In this document: piece by piece, positions 60,088-64,000 of the stretch
Position numbering within the stretch: position 1 is the first letter of the stretch
Layout of the letters: each line of letters opens with the position of its first letter
Assembly (NCBI GenBank): GCA_945875845.1
Contig: CAMCMB010000024.1
Location: forward strand, 1 to 64,000
Length of the DNA stretch: 64,000 nt
Direction of reading: 5' to 3'
DNA from: Pirellula staleyi DSM 6068
GTDB taxonomy: Bacteria > Planctomycetota > Planctomycetia > Pirellulales > Pirellulaceae
The notes under the pieces: generated by a model
Databases searched by the model: none
What the model was told of the DNA's origin: nothing
The model's input: only the letters and a program-made list of their open reading frames with translations
Position numbers and translations under genes: made by a program

Positions 60088-61875
60088 ATGCGAATCCCAT
60101 CAATCCGTTCTGTTCTTCGCACTGCTATCGCGGTGGGAGTTATTTCCTCTTATCAAAGTTCAGCTCCGGCTTCCTGCTGGAGCGAACTTTTCCGCCTCAA
60201 TACAGGCGTCTGTTTCATACATGATCTGCAGGGGGACGGCTATGCTGACTCATCCCGATCGAAAAAAGACGATGGATTGATCGCCGCAGCCATCGAGGCC
60301 GTCGTTAATGCCGATCAAGCATGCAAAGGTTTTGAAGGCGGTTCGTCGGAATCCAACGCAGTCAACTCCTCAGAGTCTGCAGTCGATACAGTCGATACTT
60401 CAAGAAACGATTGGGATGACTGTATTGCAGCAGCAAAGCAATTTGAAATGCGTTCCAATTTTGACGCAGCTTGGGCTCAAATTGAAGCCCAGGCATCTGA
60501 CCTGATAAATCAACGCGACCGCTTATTTTCTGCGTACGAGCAAGCAGGAACGGCAATCACATCGTTGACAAAAAACGGCACGATCCAAGTGGTTGAATTG
60601 ATTCGAATGAACGAGTCTCTACCCGTTACTGATATCACAACCGATCCGATTGCCGAGTCCCTTACGGATTCCAGTGTTTCGATCGAATCCGACTGGAACT
60701 GCAACGACAGGAAATGCAACGACAGGTACGTCGCACAGGACGTCAAACAAGACGTTGCACAGGACGTTGCACAGGACGTTGCACAGGACGTTGTGCAGGA
60801 CGTTGCACAAGACGTTGTGCAAGACATTACACAAGACGTTGTGCAAGACGTTACACAAGACGTTGCACCAGACGTTACACCAGACGTTACACCAGACGTT
60901 GCACCAGACGTTGCACCAGACGTTGCACCAGACATTGCACCAGACGTTGCACCAGACGTTGTGCCAGACGTTGTGCCAGACGTTGCACCAGACGTTGCAC
61001 AAGACTTTGCACAAGACTTTGCACAAGACGTTGTGCAAGACGTTACACAAGACGTTACACCAGACGTTGCACCAGACGTTGCACCAGACGTTGCACCAGA
61101 CGTTGTGCAAGACGTTACACCAGACGTTGCACCAGACGTTGCACCAGACGTTGTGCAAGACGTTACACCAGACGTTACACAAGACGTTGTGCAGGACGTT
61201 GCACAAGACGTTGCACAAGACGTTACACAAGACGTTGTGCAGGACGTTGTGCAAGACGTTGCACAGGACGTTGCACAAGACGTTGCACAAGACTCTTCAG
61301 AAGATTTAATGGTGTCGGGGTTATTCCCTGTCCGAGGCCACGCAAACATATTTGTGTTTCATTATGATTGCTCCGAGCCAGTCCTTGATGCTGTGCAATT
61401 TGGTGTAGACCCGCTTTGCCCTGGGACACTCCCAAGCAAGAACGCGTGCCATTGGGCAGATTTGTTTGAGAAGCCAAGGGTTTGTTGCCCCCTGGAAGCT
61501 GAGAAGTACGACGAACCGGTGGCTGATTCCAATGTCAGTGATATCCCTGTTACGGCGGATCCGATTCGCCCACCCGCGTTGTCATCGGATGTTGAGCCAA
61601 TCGATCAACCCTCCGATATTCTATCTTACGATTTCGCTACGAACGAGATCGACAACGCGTCGAACGCAGAGGCAACGAGCCTTGCTAGTGATTTCGTGTC
61701 CGAGATTGAACCTTTTGCATCAAAGGACTTTCTAGTTAAGCGACATGAAACAACCTGTGGCACATTCCTATTGCCGCACTCATGCCCACAGCAGGATTCG
61801 GTCGACGACGCGTTGCAAATCGAGACGGAAGTCGAAGGGGTTGAGATGGCCGGACGTGACAGCAGTCAAAGATAG
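60088..61875 (+). CDS. Acidic secreted protein with about 47 tandem tetrapeptide repeats
   Basis: 595 residues. A possible signal peptide lies at 1-30 (VLRTAIAVGVISSYQSSAPA). Residues 45-210 are acidic and partly helical (DDCIAAAKQFEMRSNFDAAW). Residues 215-402 are about 47 tandem copies of x(Q/P)DV, where x is A, T or V, encoded by a 12-bp repeat. Two copies carry F instead of V, and two carry I. The last 190 residues contain six cysteines in short groups (CCPLEAEKY; TTCGTFLLPHSCP). No known family matches. The repeat block is acidic (one Asp in four) and should be extended. It may be a surface or cation-binding protein. It stands alone behind a terminator. Confidence 0.7.
   Translation: MRIPSIRSVLRTAIAVGVISSYQSSAPASCWSELFRLNTGVCFIHDLQGDGYADSSRSKKDDGLIAAAIEAVVNADQACKGFEGGSSESNAVNSSESAVDTVDTSRNDWDDCIAAAKQFEMRSNFDAAWAQIEAQASDLINQRDRLFSAYEQAGTAITSLTKNGTIQVVELIRMNESLPVTDITTDPIAESLTDSSVSIESDWNCNDRKCNDRYVAQDVKQDVAQDVAQDVAQDVVQDVAQDVVQDITQDVVQDVTQDVAPDVTPDVTPDVAPDVAPDVAPDIAPDVAPDVVPDVVPDVAPDVAQDFAQDFAQDVVQDVTQDVTPDVAPDVAPDVAPDVVQDVTPDVAPDVAPDVVQDVTPDVTQDVVQDVAQDVAQDVTQDVVQDVVQDVAQDVAQDVAQDSSEDLMVSGLFPVRGHANIFVFHYDCSEPVLDAVQFGVDPLCPGTLPSKNACHWADLFEKPRVCCPLEAEKYDEPVADSNVSDIPVTADPIRPPALSSDVEPIDQPSDILSYDFATNEIDNASNAEATSLASDFVSEIEPFASKDFLVKRHETTCGTFLLPHSCPQQDSVDDALQIETEVEGVEMAGRDSSQR
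60730..61293 (+). repeat. 12-bp tandem repeat array, about 47 units
   Basis: Units are variants of GACGTTGCACAA, with GCA/ACA/GTG and CAA/CAG/CCA changes in a patchy order. Longer blocks repeat within the array, for example ACACCAGACGTTGCACCAGA. All six frames are open through it, because the unit lacks stops and is a multiple of three. Confidence 0.93.
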
Positions 61876-61942
61876 TCCGGAATGGACAACGCTGTGAAGG
61901 ATCTGGTACCCATATCGACGATCAGCCGCAGCTCGCTAGCGA

Positions 61943-62086
61943 CTTGTTGATTTAGTGAAATCGTTATTGGTTAAGGGCGGTATGACGGACTGCCAAGTCC
62001 GTCGATGGAGAATTCGACGGACTAGGAAGTCCGTCGATGGAGAATTCGACGGACTAGGAAGTCCGTCGTACCATTAAATCAACAGC
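61943..62086 (+). repeat. Family B MITE-like element, copy 3, with an internal duplication
   Basis: It begins CTTGTTGATTTAGTGAAATC and ends ACCATTAAATCAACAGCC. A 32-base block (GATGGAGAATTCGACGGACT onward) is exactly duplicated, so there are three palindromes instead of two. The next element starts only 10 bases further on. Confidence 0.82.
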
Positions 62087-62096
62087 CCGCAAGCGA

Positions 62097-62208
62097 CTTG
62101 TTGTTTTAGTGAAGTCGTTATTGGTTAAGGGCGGTATGACGGACTTCCAAGTCCATCAAAGGGGGAATTCGACGGACTTGGAAGTCCGTCGAACTATAGG
62201 ATCGACGA
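62097..62208 (+). repeat. Family B MITE-like element, copy 4, with a decayed right end
   Basis: CTTGTTGTTTTAGTGAAGTC starts the element and both palindromes are present. The right end reads GAACTATAGGATCGACGACC rather than the usual TACCATTAAATCAACAAGCC, so it is degenerate. It ends about 30 bases from the 3' end of the tRNA gene. Confidence 0.78.
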
Positions 62209-62236
62209 CCCGCAAGTGCCATGCGGTTGATAACAG

Positions 62237-62310
62237 TAGCGAAGACTGGACTTGAACCAGCGACCCACGGCTTATGAAGCCGTTGCTCTAACCAACTGAG
62301 CTACTTCGCC
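62237..62310 (-). tRNA. tRNA-Met (anticodon CAT)
   Basis: A 74-base cloverleaf on the minus strand without an encoded CCA. Acceptor GGCGAAG/CTTCGCT with a terminal G-U pair; D-arm GCTCAGTTGGTTAGAGC; anticodon stem ACGGC/GCCGT with loop TTCATAA; T-arm containing GGTTCAAGTCC. CAT reads methionine, but a tRNA-Ile with modified C34 also has a CAT anticodon. The anticodon stem lacks the three G-C pairs of an initiator, so it is elongator tRNA-Met or tRNA-Ile2. Confidence 0.95.
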
Positions 62311-62510
62311 AAAACTTATGCGATTCATGGTGCTGTTTGCGAGCACCCTGGTTTTCTCGAAAATATCAGGTGCCTAGGTTCTTGGCAAGCCTTGTCGTCA
62401 TTCGGCCCCCCAAAAAGGGACCTCCCAAGCAACTTTCTTCGTTGTGCGACGCTCCGCGTCGCAGGAATGACGGCAGAGCGTCGTGCAAGTCGGTTCACCA
62501 TTCAAGCCAT

Positions 62511-63581
62511 TCATCGTCGCACAAAATCTTGCATGGATGCGTTGCGTGCGCCCAAAGAGTTCGTTTGCCGAGTTCCGGACATTGTTTCCATCAAATGCTT
62601 TTGATCCAAGTAGTTCATGACGGCCACTCGGACGTCCACTGGCAGCGGAGCGAGCTTCACCAAATTGTAGGAGACGCCTTGCTGATAAACTAGCGACTCC
62701 AACCATTGCTTGGGAATGGACGGTTCATACATGTCCAGCTTGGCCCCGAGTTTATGGATGGGTGTAGGGAAATTGCGATGTTCGATCGATTTCGCAAAAG
62801 TCTTCGCAAACTGCTTCAAACTCTCTTGCTGCTTCACATAATTCGTGGCAACTCGCGCGGCATGCTCGTCGTACTCTTGATACACGGCGACCACAAATTG
62901 TTGTGTTGAGAGAACTCGCGGACGTTTTGCTCCCTCGTGCTCGAACCCCGCTGCTTCGATTGTAATGTCGAGCAAATCTGCCCGCCAAGACGCAGGGACT
63001 TCGAATACAACTCGGAATGGTCTTGCACCTTCCAATGTGCTTTGAGAGGACTGACGCACTTTGAAATAGACGCCTCTTCGTCGTTCCAAAGTCCCAGAGG
63101 CATTCACCATTTCGAGGGCTGGCTTCTTTGCGTAATGAACAGTCTCATTGTTGTTGTCATGATAATAAGCGTAACCTTGTGCGGAGCCAACTCCTGGATA
63201 TCCACCCACGCCGCGTATGGCGGCTTCGCGAACTCGATCTTGATTCATATTGACCTGGAGCGTTCCAAAGACATCCGATTGCATCTCGGTTCGCGGCGAA
63301 AAATCGGCAACTTGAACATCCTCATGCCGACTTACGATGCGCACCGTGTACTCGGTGATAACCGCGGCAGCTCCTGGGGTGAACAGCGCAGAGACATCCA
63401 ACTGCACGTCGACCATACGCGAGCCCGGCAATTGGTTCATTAAGCCAATCGTGTTGGTCTCGCGAGCAGGCGCCAACGGATTGACATCGAACGCAACTTG
63501 CCCCAATCCAATTGAGCTAGCCAACGTTGCAATCACCAACAAGAAAATGTTCAATCGCACCAAAGAAATTAAAGTTTGCAT
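62511..63581 (-). CDS. Exported protein of unknown function
   Basis: 356 residues with a signal peptide (NIFLLVIATLASSIGLGQVA) and a ribosome site AAGGAG close to the ATG. Mature segments read as beta-strands at first (MVDVQLDVSALFTPGAAAVI, TEYTVRIVSRHEDVQVADFS), then ARPFRVVFEVPASWRADLLD, and a helical end (AARVATNYVKQQESLKQFAK). A histidine/asparagine patch YAYYHDNNNETVHYAKKP is odd. I recognise no family. The gene is single, 200 nt from the tRNA gene. Confidence 0.68.
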   Translation of the reverse strand: MQTLISLVRLNIFLLVIATLASSIGLGQVAFDVNPLAPARETNTIGLMNQLPGSRMVDVQLDVSALFTPGAAAVITEYTVRIVSRHEDVQVADFSPRTEMQSDVFGTLQVNMNQDRVREAAIRGVGGYPGVGSAQGYAYYHDNNNETVHYAKKPALEMVNASGTLERRRGVYFKVRQSSQSTLEGARPFRVVFEVPASWRADLLDITIEAAGFEHEGAKRPRVLSTQQFVVAVYQEYDEHAARVATNYVKQQESLKQFAKTFAKSIEHRNFPTPIHKLGAKLDMYEPSIPKQWLESLVYQQGVSYNLVKLAPLPVDVRVAVMNYLDQKHLMETMSGTRQTNSLGARNASMQDFVRR

Positions 63582-63770
63582 TTTGTGGACTCCTTGTCAC
63601 GTATTCGATTTCAAGCTTCCGGGAACCTCAGCTTGCAATGAATACCCCCCTTTGTTTTGGATCTACGTTTCCGTCACGATCCTTGCACTGATGCAGTTGT
63701 TGAGAATGCTCCTAAGAGCAACCGCCGTTCCATCCTGGAAAGAAGCATCCAAAAAGCCTTAAATAGATAA

Positions 63771-63800
63771 TGCGGGGTTATGTATCTTTCCTAACCCGCA
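63771..63800. terminator. Possible terminator hairpin
   Basis: TGCGGGGTTA and TAACCCGCA form a near-perfect stem around TGTATCTTTCC. On the minus strand it lies 47 bases behind the mtnC-like stop, with an AT-rich tail but no clean T run. Confidence 0.4.
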
Positions 63801-63846
63801 AGATCCGGCCCTGTTTGATTCCAATGCGTTGTAATACTAACAATGC

Positions 63847-64000
63847 CTAAGTGTCAGGCAAGCAAGATCCGCGTGTGATCTTGATCTGCGAAAAGCTCGT
63901 GACGGTAAGCCCGGTAAACTTCGCAGATAGGGGAACATTGTTTGGCCGAATACTCGCTACCACTTGGAATCCTGCTTGCTGTGCAGCCACAAGTTCCTCG
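63847..64000 (-). CDS. mtnC: Probable acireductone synthase (enolase-phosphatase E1), C-terminal end only
   Basis: The last 50 codons of a minus-strand gene that continues beyond the window; the stop is TAG at 63849-63847. The readable part, EELVAAQQAGFQVVASIRPN, then NVPLSAKFTGLTVTSFSQI, matches the end of MtnC-type HAD phosphatases (DEL-AA--AG--TV-SVRPGN---------I-SF-EI pattern). MtnC acts in methionine salvage. The match is short, and another HAD-family phosphatase cannot be excluded. Confidence 0.6.
   Translation of the reverse strand, partial: EELVAAQQAGFQVVASIRPNNVPLSAKFTGLTVTSFSQIKITRGSCLPDT

Larger units (their letters stand above)
61876..62236. other. Gene-free stretch filled by two family B elements
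   Basis: 361 bases between the repeat-protein gene and the tRNA gene. Two family B elements in the same orientation occupy most of it, and no gene is supported. Confidence 0.6.

Noticed and set aside
60730-61293. CRISPR array
   Set aside because: Units are 12 bp with no spacers and are in-frame coding. No cas genes are near.
60510-61349. Long minus-strand open frame (TSCATSG repeats) and other-frame products across the 12-bp array
   Set aside because: All frames are open because the 12-bp unit has no stop. Only the plus frame at 60088 continues into non-repeat sequence with a plausible signal peptide.
63337-63762. 141-residue plus-strand open frame
   Set aside because: Mostly antisense to the exported protein at 62511-63581, with no recognisable feature of its own.

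Overview
The window looks like a planctomycete chromosome, most likely a member of the Pirellulales. The evidence is the gene families present: a PSCyt1/DUF1549/DUF1553 protein followed by a Tat-exported DUF1501 protein, a TIGR03000-type protein, an ECF sigma factor of the planctomycete type, a TPR-tailed serine/threonine kinase and many exported proteins of unknown function. Base composition is near 50% GC, genes are widely spaced and several starts are non-ATG. No taxonomic search could be run.

Layout. At 1-3.1 kb there is a group II intron maturase remnant cut by the window edge, a parDE-type toxin-antitoxin pair, a frameshifted TIGR03000-methyltransferase pseudogene and a Y1 transposase. 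At 3.0-9.6 kb there is a membrane kinase, a metzincin-like protease and a lipoprotein. At 10-15.3 kb there is an orphan ABC ATPase, a small putative DNA-binding protein, an AlkB-type dioxygenase, an ECF sigma factor followed by an FHA protein without a kinase, and a secreted HExxH peptidase. At 15.6-25 kb there is a large secretin, a ThuA-like protein and the cytochrome/DUF1501 pair.

At 25-31.6 kb there is a LURP-one-like gene truncated by a repeat, hisB, gyrB, a paralogue of the small DNA-binding protein, an M24 peptidase and an MtfA-like peptidase. At 31.8-39 kb there is pckG, a Deg-type protease, tyrS, and a glnB/ABC-ATPase/ispD run. At 39-46.7 kb there is an envelope block: an outer-membrane barrel candidate, a pilus-N/BON protein without a secretin domain, a GT10 fucosyltransferase-like gene, a GT2, an EamA transporter, a GT4 and an exported MsrA. 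At 47.7-53.9 kb there is uvrA, a membrane spermidine synthase-like gene, a lipoprotein and a bile-acid:sodium-symporter-family transporter.

At 54-56 kb lies a dense repeat field around an IS200-type TnpA, next to a candidate structured RNA. At 56.4-64 kb there is a BON protein, folA, a PstS-like protein, a PDZ/YbaY/DUF4214 protein, an acidic protein with about 47 tandem tetrapeptides, a tRNA-Met, an exported unknown, and the C-terminus of a probable mtnC at the edge.

Small interspersed repeats are the strongest unifying feature. Four families recur: (A) a palindrome around GGCAGGAGCCTCGC; (B) a 115-150 bp MITE-like element with GCTTGTTG/CAACAAGC ends and GACGGACTT palindromes; (C) a module around CCCAGGGC/GCCCTGGG that flanks the TnpA gene; and several singletons. 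They have shaped coding sequence: a B element supplies the stop codon of the GT10 gene, and a C element truncates the LURP-one gene. Three genes or upstream regions also carry in-frame 12- or 21-bp tandem repeats. Regulatory capacity is suggested by the kinase, the sigma/FHA pair and a PII protein lacking its uridylylation tyrosine.
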